From contig JAGWTH010000041.1 in the NCBI GenBank assembly GCA_028868995.1, positions 1 through 33,437 on the forward strand: a stretch of 33,437 bases of DNA. The letters are read 5' to 3'. This DNA comes from Burkholderiales bacterium. GTDB lineage: Bacteria > Pseudomonadota > Gammaproteobacteria > Burkholderiales > Burkholderiaceae_C. Below are positions 24,014 through 31,177 of this stretch, piece by piece. The notes under the pieces are model-generated. The model was not told the origin of the DNA and made no database searches. It saw only the letters and a program-made list of their open reading frames with translations. The translations under genes were made by a program, and so were the position numbers. The number at the start of each line of letters is the position of its first letter. Position 1 is the stretch's first letter.

Positions 24014-25255
24014 ATGTCCGATCCCGTCGCACCCTCGCGGGCGCTGCCCCTCGCCCTCGCCGGCCTCGTGGCCCTGGCCGTGGCCATGGGCATCGGCCGC
24101 TTCGCCTTCACCCCCCTGCTGCCCCTCATGCTGGCCGAACGCTCGGTCAGCCTCGCCGGCGCCAGCCTGCTGGCCAGCGCGAACTACTTCGGCTACCTGG
24201 TGGGGGCGCTCGCCTGCACCTTCCAGCCCTGGATCGCCACCCGCCTGGGCTGGCGCGCCACGGTGGACGGGCCGCGCTGGGTGCGCGGCGGCCTGGTGGC
24301 GACCGTGGTGCTGACGCTGGGCATGGCGCTGGACCTGCCGGCGCTGTGGCCGCTGCTGCGCTTCGCCGCCGGGGTGGCCAGCGCGGTGGTGTTCCTCTAC
24401 ACCTCCGGCTGGGTGCTGGAGCAGCTGGCCCGGCGCGGCGTGCCGGCGATGGGTGCGCTGATCTACGTCGGCCCCGGCGGGGGCATCGTCGCCAGCGGCC
24501 TGGCGGCCAGCGCGCTGGTGGCGCTGCATGTCCCGGCCGCGGCCGGCTGGCTCACTTTCGGGCTGCTGGCCGCGGCCCTGACCGCGCTGGCCTGGGCCGT
24601 CTTCGATGCGCGCCGCGGCGTGCCGGCGCCGACCGTGGGCGCGGCCGCCGGCGGTGGCCGCGGCGACGCGGCGCCCGCCACCAGCGGGCTCGGGCTGGGC
24701 CTGCTGACGCTGGCCTATGGCCTGGCGGGCATCGGCTACATCATCACCGCGACCTTCCTGCCGGTGATCGCTCGCCAGGCCCTGCCGCAGTCGCACTGGC
24801 TGGACCTGTTCTGGCCCCTGTTCGGCGTGGGCGTGATGGTAGGGGCGGTGGGCGCCTCGCGCCTGCCCGCCGGCGGGGACCTGCGGCTGCGCCTGGCGGC
24901 CTGCTACGCGATCCAGGCCGCGGGCGTGGCGGCCAGCCTGGTGAGCCCCACGCTGGCGGGCTTCGCCCTGGGCAGCCTGCTGCTGGGGCTGCCCTTCACC
25001 GCCATCACCTTCTTCGCCATGCAGGAGGTGCGGCGCCTGCGGCCGCGGCAGGCGACCAGCTGGATGGGGCTGCTCACGGCGATGTACGGGCTGGGCCAGA
25101 TCGCCGGCCCGCCGCTGGCCGCCGGGCTGGTGGCGCGCAGCGGCAACGCGGCGCGGGGGTTCGCGCTGTCGCTGGAGATCGCGTGCGGGCTGCTGGTGCT
25201 GGGAGCGGCGATGTACGTGGTGCTGGAGCGCATGCATCCGATGCGCGAGGGCTAG
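24014..25255 (+). CDS. YbfB/YjiJ-family MFS transporter
   Basis: A 413-residue permease with about twelve membrane helices. The N-terminal AVAMGIGRFAFTPLLPLML and SANYFGYLVGALA are characteristic of the YbfB/YjiJ family, as are GLAGIGYIITATFLPVIARQ and the C-terminal WMGLLTAMYGLGQIAGPPLA. Substrates of the family are not established. The ATG at 24014 lies 44 nt after uspA, with a GACACT hexamer 9 nt before it. It converges on the transglutaminase-like gene, with 31 nt between stops and no clear terminator. Confidence 0.85.
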   Translation: MSDPVAPSRALPLALAGLVALAVAMGIGRFAFTPLLPLMLAERSVSLAGASLLASANYFGYLVGALACTFQPWIATRLGWRATVDGPRWVRGGLVATVVLTLGMALDLPALWPLLRFAAGVASAVVFLYTSGWVLEQLARRGVPAMGALIYVGPGGGIVASGLAASALVALHVPAAAGWLTFGLLAAALTALAWAVFDARRGVPAPTVGAAAGGGRGDAAPATSGLGLGLLTLAYGLAGIGYIITATFLPVIARQALPQSHWLDLFWPLFGVGVMVGAVGASRLPAGGDLRLRLAACYAIQAAGVAASLVSPTLAGFALGSLLLGLPFTAITFFAMQEVRRLRPRQATSWMGLLTAMYGLGQIAGPPLAAGLVARSGNAARGFALSLEIACGLLVLGAAMYVVLERMHPMREG

Positions 25256-25286
25256 CGCCGCAGGCCGAACCCCACCAGCCGCGACT

Positions 25287-25985
25287 TCACCCCGCCTGCG
25301 TCCCCGGCTCCCGCGCCACGTCCTGCAGGAAATCGCCGTCGTGCAGGCCGCTGCGCACGCCGGGGCCGTGCAGCCAGCGCGGGTAGACCTCGCGGAAGTC
25401 GGCCACGATGCGCGCCAGCGGCACGTCGGTGAAGCTGCCGCGTTCGCGCAGGTATTCCATGTGCCGCTGGCCCGACTTGTCGAAGGGGTGGTAGATCGAG
25501 TCGCCCACGCCGTCGAACTCCAGCGGCAGCAGGCCGAAGCGGTCGCACAGCTCCACGTTGAACGCGGGCGTCGCCTTGCGCCAGGCGCCGTCCAGCCACA
25601 GCTCGGTGTAGCCGTGCCAGATGAAGACGTCGGTGGTCATGGTCTCGCGCATGCGCTGCGTGGACAGGTGGTTGCGCACGTCGGCGAAGCCGACCCGCGC
25701 CGGGATGCCGGCGGCGCGCGCGGCGGCGGCCAGCAGCGCCGCCTTGGTCACGCACCAGCCGTAGCCCAGCGAGAGCACGGCGCTCGCGCGCATGCCGGCG
25801 GGTCCCAGGTCCAGGCGGTAGGGGTCGTAGCGGAAGCCGTCGCGCACCGCGTAGTACAGCGCCACGGCCTGTTCGCGCGGCGTGGCGCCGCGGGCATGGC
25901 GCGCGGCGAAATCGCGCACGGCCGGATGGTCGCTGTCCACCAGGTCGGTGGGCGCGAGGCATTGTTCGGGAGTGGGGTCCTGCAT
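25287..25985 (-). CDS. Transglutaminase-like (cysteine protease fold) protein
   Basis: A 232-residue protein with a transglutaminase-like core: the catalytic Cys lies in LGYGWCVTKAALLAAAARAAGIPAR and the His in FIWHGYTELWLDGAW. The third position, usually Asp in a DPT motif, reads KATPAFN, so Asn may replace Asp. The later LEFDGVGDSIYHPFD segment is shared by a bacterial subgroup of unknown substrate. No signal peptide is present. The ATG at 25985 is 5 nt after the hydratase stop, so the two are coupled. Likely a cytoplasmic peptidase or amidase. Confidence 0.8.
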   Translation of the reverse strand: MQDPTPEQCLAPTDLVDSDHPAVRDFAARHARGATPREQAVALYYAVRDGFRYDPYRLDLGPAGMRASAVLSLGYGWCVTKAALLAAAARAAGIPARVGFADVRNHLSTQRMRETMTTDVFIWHGYTELWLDGAWRKATPAFNVELCDRFGLLPLEFDGVGDSIYHPFDKSGQRHMEYLRERGSFTDVPLARIVADFREVYPRWLHGPGVRSGLHDGDFLQDVAREPGTQAG

Positions 25986-25990
25986 GGGAT

Positions 25991-26776
25991 TCAGGTGAAA
26001 CGAACCGTGATCGGTGCCAGCGGCGCCTCGAATTCCGCGCGCCAGCACTCGCCGCGCTGCACCGGCCAGGCGTCGGTCCAGGTGCCGGTGGTGACCACGT
26101 CGCCCGGCTGCAGGTCCGGCGCGCCGGGCTCGTCGCGCAGGGCCGCGAGGAAATGCGCCAGCGCGTGCAGCGGGCCGTCCAGCACGTTGGCGCCGCTGCC
26201 CTCGTCCACCCGATGGCTGTCGCGCGAGAGCGTGACGCGGGCGGCGGCGAGCTGCGCGTCAAAGGCCGCGCCTGCGACCGGCAGGCCGGCCACCGGGATG
26301 CGCCGGCCCACCAGCAGGCGCGCATGCAGGCCGCTGTCAGCCACGGTGTCGGCGGCGCTGAACTTCCAATCCCGCAGGTGCGACTGCACGATCTCGAAGC
26401 CGGGCGCCATCCATTCGATGCAGGCCGCGAGCTGGTCGAGGCCGGCGCGCGCCGGCGGCGTCGCGCGCAGGCCGAACACGCACTCGGGCTCGATGCGGGG
26501 CTGGCAGGTGCCCGCCAGGGACAGCTCGCCCTCGCCTTCGCAGAAGCCGAGCGTGGTGTTCCACACGGTGCCCCAGATGGGCGCGTACACGCCGTAGCGG
26601 TCCCAGATCGTGCGGTTGGTGAAGCCGATCTTGTAGCCGCGCGGCTGCTCGCCGCGGCGCAGGCGCAGCTGGCGCACGCTCAGGGCCCGCTCGTAGGCCT
26701 CGGGGACGGACAGTCCGCAGCCGCCGGGCCACAGGGTGGCCTCGTCGTGGTGCAGGAGGATGTGTTCGGGGGTCAC
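25991..26776 (-). CDS. 2-keto-4-pentenoate hydratase-like protein (FAH superfamily)
   Basis: A 261-residue member of the MhpD/4-oxalocrotonate decarboxylase branch. Family signs are RGYKIGFTNRTIW near the start, the metal-ligand E-x-E in RIEPECVFGL, and the C-terminal LQPGDVVTTGTWTDAWPV. Related enzymes hydrate 2-hydroxypentadienoate or decarboxylate oxalocrotonate in meta-cleavage of aromatics. No other meta-pathway genes are nearby, so the real substrate is open. The start is GTG at 26776, preceded by TATCCT at leaderless spacing. It lies 39 nt after a GST gene on the same strand and is followed by the transglutaminase-like gene. Confidence 0.85.
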   Translation of the reverse strand: MTPEHILLHHDEATLWPGGCGLSVPEAYERALSVRQLRLRRGEQPRGYKIGFTNRTIWDRYGVYAPIWGTVWNTTLGFCEGEGELSLAGTCQPRIEPECVFGLRATPPARAGLDQLAACIEWMAPGFEIVQSHLRDWKFSAADTVADSGLHARLLVGRRIPVAGLPVAGAAFDAQLAAARVTLSRDSHRVDEGSGANVLDGPLHALAHFLAALRDEPGAPDLQPGDVVTTGTWTDAWPVQRGECWRAEFEAPLAPITVRFT

Positions 26777-26783
26777 GGGCGGC

Positions 26784-26789
26784 AGGATA
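26784..26789 (-). promoter_or_regulatory. -10-like TATCCT seven nt before the hydratase GTG
   Basis: Minus strand reads TATCCT-GCCGCCC-GTG. The spacing would put the transcript start at the GTG, giving a leaderless mRNA. It is one of several such cases in this window. Confidence 0.45.
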
Positions 26790-26815
26790 GCGCGGGCGCG
26801 GCGGCCCCGTCCGGC

Positions 26816-27460
26816 TCAGGCCTGGGTGGCCGCGGCCTTGCGGTCGGCCAGGACCTTCTGCGCGGAGGGACGCTCGCCGATGAACTTGACGTAGGGCTTG
26901 TAGTCGACGCCGCCGGCCAGCAGCAGGTCCTCGCCGTAGATCGTCTTGGTCGCCATGCCCACCAGCGGCAGGCTGGCGAAGGCCGCGCAGTCGGCCATGG
27001 TGAAGGTCTCGCCCGCGGCGAAGGGCGCCAGCTTCAGCAGCCGCTTCAGGCCGCCGATCTTCTGCTCGATCTCGCGCCGGATGCGCGCCGCATTGGCCTC
27101 GCTCAGGGGCGCCGCGCCGAAGAAGGCCGAGGGATAGAGCTGGCGCGCCGCCATCTCCAGGTGCCAGTCGATGAAGGTCACCAGTTCTCGCACCTTGGCC
27201 GCCTCGAACGGGTCGGCCGGCAGCAGCGGCGGCTGCGGATGCGCGCTTTCCAGGTACTCCAGGATCGCCTGGCTCTCGCACAGGCAGCCCCGCTCGGTGG
27301 TGAGGTAGGGGATCTTGCCCAGGGGCGAGGCGGCCAGCAGGGCTTCGTCCTTCTCCTTCACGCCGACATACTGCTCCTCGAAGGCCAGGCCCTTCTCGAG
27401 CAGGGCGAGCTTGACCTTGTTGTAGTAGTTGCTGAGGGCGAAGCCGTGGAGGGTGAGCAT
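26816..27460 (-). CDS. Glutathione S-transferase
   Basis: A 214-residue GST. The N-terminal thioredoxin-like domain carries HGFALSNYYNKVKLALLEKGL, the cis-Pro motif GKIPYL and the glutathione-binding CESQAILEYLE. The C-terminal helical domain has FTMADCAAFASLPLV, the N-capping box region of the fold. The ATG at 27460 (MLTLHGFA) begins at the first strand; a longer frame to 27499 adds residues with no homology. It precedes the hydratase on the same strand. Substrate unknown; detoxification or an isomerase role is possible. Confidence 0.9.
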   Translation of the reverse strand: MLTLHGFALSNYYNKVKLALLEKGLAFEEQYVGVKEKDEALLAASPLGKIPYLTTERGCLCESQAILEYLESAHPQPPLLPADPFEAAKVRELVTFIDWHLEMAARQLYPSAFFGAAPLSEANAARIRREIEQKIGGLKRLLKLAPFAAGETFTMADCAAFASLPLVGMATKTIYGEDLLLAGGVDYKPYVKFIGERPSAQKVLADRKAAATQA

Positions 27461-27567
27461 CGTGGGCGTCCTGGCGATGGGGATCCCGCATTCTTCCACG
27501 ACCGGCCGCTGCCGGCTGTCGCGGTCGCGATCGCGCGCGGGGCGCCGCCTGGCCCGCGCCCCTGCCC

Positions 27568-27573
27568 TATGCT
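27568..27573 (+). promoter_or_regulatory. -10-like TATGCT six nt before the exonuclease ATG
   Basis: TATGCT-CGCGCC-ATG; there is no room for a Shine-Dalgarno if transcription starts from this box, so a leaderless mRNA is predicted. The -35 region is GC-rich and not recognisable. Confidence 0.45.
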
Positions 27574-27579
27574 CGCGCC

Positions 27580-28179
27580 ATGAAGCCGCCCCTGCCCACC
27601 CCCGAGGAGATCGCCCTGCTGCCGCCCTTCGAGCGCCTGGGGCGGGAGCGCATCGTGCTGGTCGCCACCGCGAGCCAGGCGCGAGACGCCGCCCGCAGGC
27701 TGCTGGCCGAGCCCGCCTGGGGCTTCGACACCGAGTCGCGGCCGACCTTCACCGCCGGCCAGGCCTCCGAAGGGCCGCACGTGGTGCAGCTCGCGACCCT
27801 GGAGCAGGCCTTCGTGTTCCAGCTGCACGACGCCGAATGCCGCGCGCTCACCGGCGAGCTGCTGGCGCGCACCGGCATCGTCAAGGCCGGCTTCGGCCTG
27901 CAGGACGACCGGCGCCGCATCGTGGAGAAGCTGGGGGTGCAGCCGCAGGACGTGCTGGACCTGGACACGGTGCTGCGCCAGCGCGGCTGGCGCCGCCAGA
28001 TGGGGATCAAGGCCGCCGTCGCGGTGCTGTTCGGGCAGCGCTTCCAGAAGTCCAAGCGGGCGGCCACCTCCAACTGGGCGCAGCGGCAGCTCACCGAGGC
28101 CCAGCTGCTCTATGCGGCCAACGATGCCTGGGCGGCGCTGCGGGTGTACCACGCGCTGGGGCTGGCTGCGCCCGCCTGA
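27580..28179 (+). CDS. DEDD-family 3'-5' exonuclease domain protein
   Basis: A 199-residue single-domain exonuclease of the RNase D/WRN type. ExoI motif is WGFDTESRPTF (D50, E52), ExoII lies in GIVKAGFGLQDDRRR, and ExoIII is YAANDAWAALRVY with the Tyr and Asp in DEDDy spacing. There are no HRDC domains, unlike RNase D. It should trim RNA or DNA 3' ends. The gene is divergent from the GST gene and convergent with the penicillin-binding protein, with 9 nt between stops. A GC hairpin overlaps its stop codon (28170-28186) without a T run. Confidence 0.87.
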   Translation: MKPPLPTPEEIALLPPFERLGRERIVLVATASQARDAARRLLAEPAWGFDTESRPTFTAGQASEGPHVVQLATLEQAFVFQLHDAECRALTGELLARTGIVKAGFGLQDDRRRIVEKLGVQPQDVLDLDTVLRQRGWRRQMGIKAAVAVLFGQRFQKSKRAATSNWAQRQLTEAQLLYAANDAWAALRVYHALGLAAPA

Positions 28180-28188
28180 GGGCGGGTC

Positions 28189-30225
28189 CTACTGGAACAC
28201 CTTCTTCAACCGGTCCAGCACGTCCTGCACGAACTGCGGGACCTGCACCGGCGCCAGCGGCGGCTCGACCGGCTTCGGCTTCGGCCGCGGGATGGCGAAC
28301 TCCACCTTCGGGTCGGCCACCTTCAGGCGCAGCGCCTGGACGAAGAAGTCGCCCACGATGGGCAGCGCGCTGCGCGCGCCCGGTCCCCAGCTGTCGCCCA
28401 TGGTCATGCGGTTGTCGTCGAAGCCCACCCAGGCGCCGGCCACCAGCTGCGGGTGCATGAGGATGAACCAGCCGTCGGTGTTGTCCTGCGTGGTGCCGGT
28501 CTTGCCGGCGACGTCGGCCTGGATGCCCCAGCGGGTGCGGATCGCGGCGCCGGTGCCCTCGTCCACCACGGCGCGCATCACGTCCACGAGCTGCAGCGCG
28601 CGCGCGCGGGGCATCACCTCCTGCGGCAGCGGGGCGGGCACCACCGCCAGCACGCGGCCCGAGCGGTCCTCCACGCGCGTGACGATCTGGGGCTCGCCGA
28701 GGTAGCGGCCCTCGTTGGCCAGGGTGCCGTAGGCGGTGACCATCTCGCGCAGCGTGACCGGGCTGGTGCCCAGCGCCAGCGAGGGCACGGCCTCGAGGGT
28801 GCTGTCGCGCACGCCCAGCTTGTAGGCCAGCGAGATCACCTTGGCCGGGCCCACCTGCTGCATCACCTGCGCGGCGATGCGGTTGCGCGATTGCGCCAGG
28901 CCGTCGCGCAGCGTCATCGGCTGGCCGGTGGGCGGCTCCGGGTCGCGCGGGGTCCAGGCGGGACCGCCGCCGTCGCGGTAGCTGACCACCTGGTCCGGGA
29001 AGGTGTCCTGCGGCGTCAGGCCCTGCGCGAAGGCGGCGCCGTAGACGAAGGGCTTGAAGGTGGAGCCGGGCTGGCGCCGCGCCTGCACGACGTGGTCGAA
29101 CTGTTCCTGTGCGTAGTCGGCGCTGCCCACCCAGGCCTTGACCTGGGCGCTGCGCGGGTCGATCGCCAGGAAGCCCGCCTGCAGCAGCTGCCGCTCCTGG
29201 CCCTTGCGCCGGCTGCGGTCGGCGATCGCCTGCAGCTGGCGCAGCTGCCGCTGCACCGCGGCGTCCGCCGCCTTCTGCAGGCGCGCGTCGATGGTGGTGC
29301 GCACCACCAGGCCGTCGGCATAGATGTCGTAGTCGTTGCGGTCGGCCCAGGCGATCAGCCACTTCTTCACCAGCTGCGCCGCGTGCGGGGCGATGCCGAC
29401 CTGCTCCTCCTGCCGCTCGAAGTTGATGTGCAGGGGACGCGCCGCGAGCTGCTGCGCGCGCTTGGGGTCCAACTTGCCGTACTTCGCCATCTGCGCCAGG
29501 ACGGTGTTGCGCCGCTCCAGCGCCCGGTCGGGGTTGAGCACGGGGTTGTAGTAGGCGGTGCCCTTGAGCATGCCGATCAGCGTGGCGCTCTCCAGCACGT
29601 CCAGCTGGTCGGCGGACTTGTCGAAGTAGGTGCGCGCGGCCATCTCGATGCCGAACGCGTTGTAGAGGAAGGGGACGGTGTTGAGGTAGGTTTCGAGGAT
29701 CTCGTCCTTCGAGTAGATCGCCTCGATCTTCAGCGCGGTGATCGCCTCCTTCGCCTTGCGCGTGAGCGTCACCTTGCGGCCGATCTCCTGCGGGTACAGG
29801 TTGCGCGCGAGCTGCTGGGTGATGGTGGAGCCGCCCTCGCGCCGGCCGCGCAGCGTGTAGTACAGGGCCGCGGCGGTGCGGTGGAAGTCGATCCCGTGGT
29901 GCTGGTAGAAGCGCCGGTCCTCGGTGGCGATCAGCGCGTCGATCACGGGCCGGGAGATCTTCGCCAGCGGCACCCACTCGCGGTTGACCCGCTTGAACTC
30001 CGCCAGCACCACGCCGTCGGAGGACATCATCACGCTCGGCACTTCGGCCCGGGCCTTGCGCAGGTCCGAGATGCTGGGCGTGAAGGGCACCAGGGCCAGC
30101 AGCCAGGCCAGCACCAGGGCCGGCGGCAGCAGCGCCGCGCGCACCGGGTGCCGGCGCGCGAGGGCGAGCGCCTGGCGCGCTTGCAGGCCGGCCCAGGCCA
30201 GGGCCCGGGCGAGGAAGGGTTTCAT
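28189..30225 (-). CDS. Class A penicillin-binding protein (transglycosylase/transpeptidase)
   Basis: A 678-residue bifunctional peptidoglycan synthase with a single N-terminal membrane anchor (about 30-48). The GT51 domain shows ATEDRRFYQHHG (catalytic E102), EGGSTITQQLARNLYP and KDEILETYLN. The transpeptidase has the nucleophile motif STFK (S388, K391), SRN (446-448) and KTGTT (575-579). A Pro/Lys-rich tail follows. At 678 residues it is shorter than typical PBP1A proteins (about 800) and lacks a long insert, so it may be a PBP1A-like or PBP1C/2D-like paralogue. It lies 87 nt downstream of the SUI1-type gene. Confidence 0.92.
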   Translation of the reverse strand: MKPFLARALAWAGLQARQALALARRHPVRAALLPPALVLAWLLALVPFTPSISDLRKARAEVPSVMMSSDGVVLAEFKRVNREWVPLAKISRPVIDALIATEDRRFYQHHGIDFHRTAAALYYTLRGRREGGSTITQQLARNLYPQEIGRKVTLTRKAKEAITALKIEAIYSKDEILETYLNTVPFLYNAFGIEMAARTYFDKSADQLDVLESATLIGMLKGTAYYNPVLNPDRALERRNTVLAQMAKYGKLDPKRAQQLAARPLHINFERQEEQVGIAPHAAQLVKKWLIAWADRNDYDIYADGLVVRTTIDARLQKAADAAVQRQLRQLQAIADRSRRKGQERQLLQAGFLAIDPRSAQVKAWVGSADYAQEQFDHVVQARRQPGSTFKPFVYGAAFAQGLTPQDTFPDQVVSYRDGGGPAWTPRDPEPPTGQPMTLRDGLAQSRNRIAAQVMQQVGPAKVISLAYKLGVRDSTLEAVPSLALGTSPVTLREMVTAYGTLANEGRYLGEPQIVTRVEDRSGRVLAVVPAPLPQEVMPRARALQLVDVMRAVVDEGTGAAIRTRWGIQADVAGKTGTTQDNTDGWFILMHPQLVAGAWVGFDDNRMTMGDSWGPGARSALPIVGDFFVQALRLKVADPKVEFAIPRPKPKPVEPPLAPVQVPQFVQDVLDRLKKVFQ

Positions 30226-30312
30226 CCGCGGGAATCCATGAAGGTGGCTGGCGCGGCGCGGTCGGGTCCGCGCACCAGCCGACGGTTCAGCACAATCTGC
30301 AAGGTCGAGACA

Positions 30313-30669
30313 CTAGCCGCCGGCGCGCTTCACCCGAAAGCCGCGCTGCTGCAACAGTTGCATCAGCTTGTCCACGTGGTCGCCCTGGACCTCGATGGCG
30401 CCGTCCTTGACGGTGCCGCCGCTGCCGCAGGCGGATTTCAGTTCCTGTCCCAGCTTCGCGAGCGCAGCCGCGTCCGCGGGGACGCCGCGCACCACCGTCA
30501 CCGCCTTGCCGCCGCGGCCCTTGGTCTCGCGCAGCACGCGCACGGTGCCGTCGGTGGGCGGGGGCGGCGCCGCGCGGGAGCAGCTGCACTGCGCCACGGG
30601 GCGCCGGCAGGCGGGACACATGCGGCCGCCGTCGGTGGAATAGACGAGGCCGCCTCCGGAGGGGCGCAT
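30313..30669 (-). CDS. SUI1/YciH-family translation factor-like protein
   Basis: A 118-residue bacterial homologue of eIF1. The N-terminus holds a small cysteine knuckle, CPACRRPVAQCSC, which could bind zinc. The SUI1 domain follows with VRVLRETKGRGGKAVTVVRGV, LGQELKSACGSGGTVKDGAIEVQGDH and the final LLQQRGFRVKRAGG. YciH influences start-codon fidelity in E. coli. The ATG at 30669 lies 6 nt after a TAAAAT -10-like box, so its mRNA may be leaderless. It lies 32 nt after the cytochrome c gene stop. Confidence 0.9.
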   Translation of the reverse strand: MRPSGGGLVYSTDGGRMCPACRRPVAQCSCSRAAPPPPTDGTVRVLRETKGRGGKAVTVVRGVPADAAALAKLGQELKSACGSGGTVKDGAIEVQGDHVDKLMQLLQQRGFRVKRAGG

Positions 30670-30675
30670 GCCGGC

Positions 30676-30681
30676 ATTTTA
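30676..30681 (-). promoter_or_regulatory. -10-like TAAAAT six nt before the SUI1-type gene
   Basis: Minus strand reads TAAAAT-GCCGGC-ATG. The box sits in the loop of a small GCCGG/CCGGC inverted repeat. The match to TATAAT is five of six. A leaderless transcript is predicted. Confidence 0.5.
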
Positions 30682-30701
30682 CCGGCAGCGGGCGGGCGGC
30701 C

Positions 30702-31010
30702 TCAGCGCCGGGCCTGGTTGGACGGGAAGTGGTAGACGCTGTCGTTCAGGTAGCGGGTGACGGCGTCGACGTCGTCCTCGCTCCACTGCAGCGCCGCCAT
30801 GCCCTCGAAGCGGCGCACCTGCGCCTTGAGCGTGGGCCAGTCGCGGGCCAGCCGCTGGTCGCGCCAGTGCACCTGGGACGTGTGGCAGGCGATGCAATGC
30901 GTGTCGTACAGCAGCTGGCCGCGGCTGGGATTGGCCTGCGCCTGCGCGCAGGGCGCCAGCAGCAGGAAGGCGAGAGCGGCAACGAGGGAACGCATGGCAT
31001 GTACGACCAT
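30702..31010 (-). CDS. Small periplasmic c-type cytochrome
   Basis: A 102-residue protein with a signal peptide (to about AQAQA) and a single haem site CIACH (C39, C42, H43). Near the C-terminal half lie RRFEGMAALQWSEDDVDAVTRYL, where the Met may be the axial ligand. It should be a monohaem electron carrier in the periplasm. Two starts are possible: 31010 (MVVHAMRSL) and 30995 (MRSL). 31010 was chosen because TAGGAT lies 7 nt upstream and an FNR-like box is centred 41.5 nt from it; both give working signal peptides. It is followed by the SUI1-type gene. Confidence 0.85.
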   Translation of the reverse strand: MVVHAMRSLVAALAFLLLAPCAQAQANPSRGQLLYDTHCIACHTSQVHWRDQRLARDWPTLKAQVRRFEGMAALQWSEDDVDAVTRYLNDSVYHFPSNQARR

Positions 31011-31017
31011 GCTGGCG

Positions 31018-31058
31018 ATCCTAGGGAACGGGACACGCGGCGGTTTGCGCTGGGTCAA
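31018..31058 (-). promoter_or_regulatory. Predicted FNR/CRP-type class II promoter of the cytochrome c gene
   Basis: On the minus strand TTGACCCAGCGCAA (31045-31058) matches TTGAT-N4-ATCAA at seven of ten positions. TAGGAT (31018-31023) follows 21 nt later and the ATG 7 nt after that. With transcription starting at 31010, the box is centred at -41.5, the usual place for activation by FNR-type regulators. Confidence 0.5.
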
Positions 31059-31177
31059 GCGGCCGCGCCGGCAGCCCGGCCGCACGAAACCGCTTTCCGG
31101 ACGATGGCCGACACCGACTTCAAGCTGCACAACGTGCTGCGCCCCTGGTGCCGGAACGGACCCCGTGCAGCGACGTC

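Noticed and set aside
28170-28186. GC hairpin (CCCGCC-TGAG-GGCGGG) over the exonuclease stop as a terminator
   Set aside because: No T run follows on either strand; in such GC-rich DNA a 6-bp stem alone is weak evidence.
28453-30735. 760-residue open frame antisense to the penicillin-binding protein
   Set aside because: No recognisable motif, composition typical of a shadow frame, and spans three real genes.
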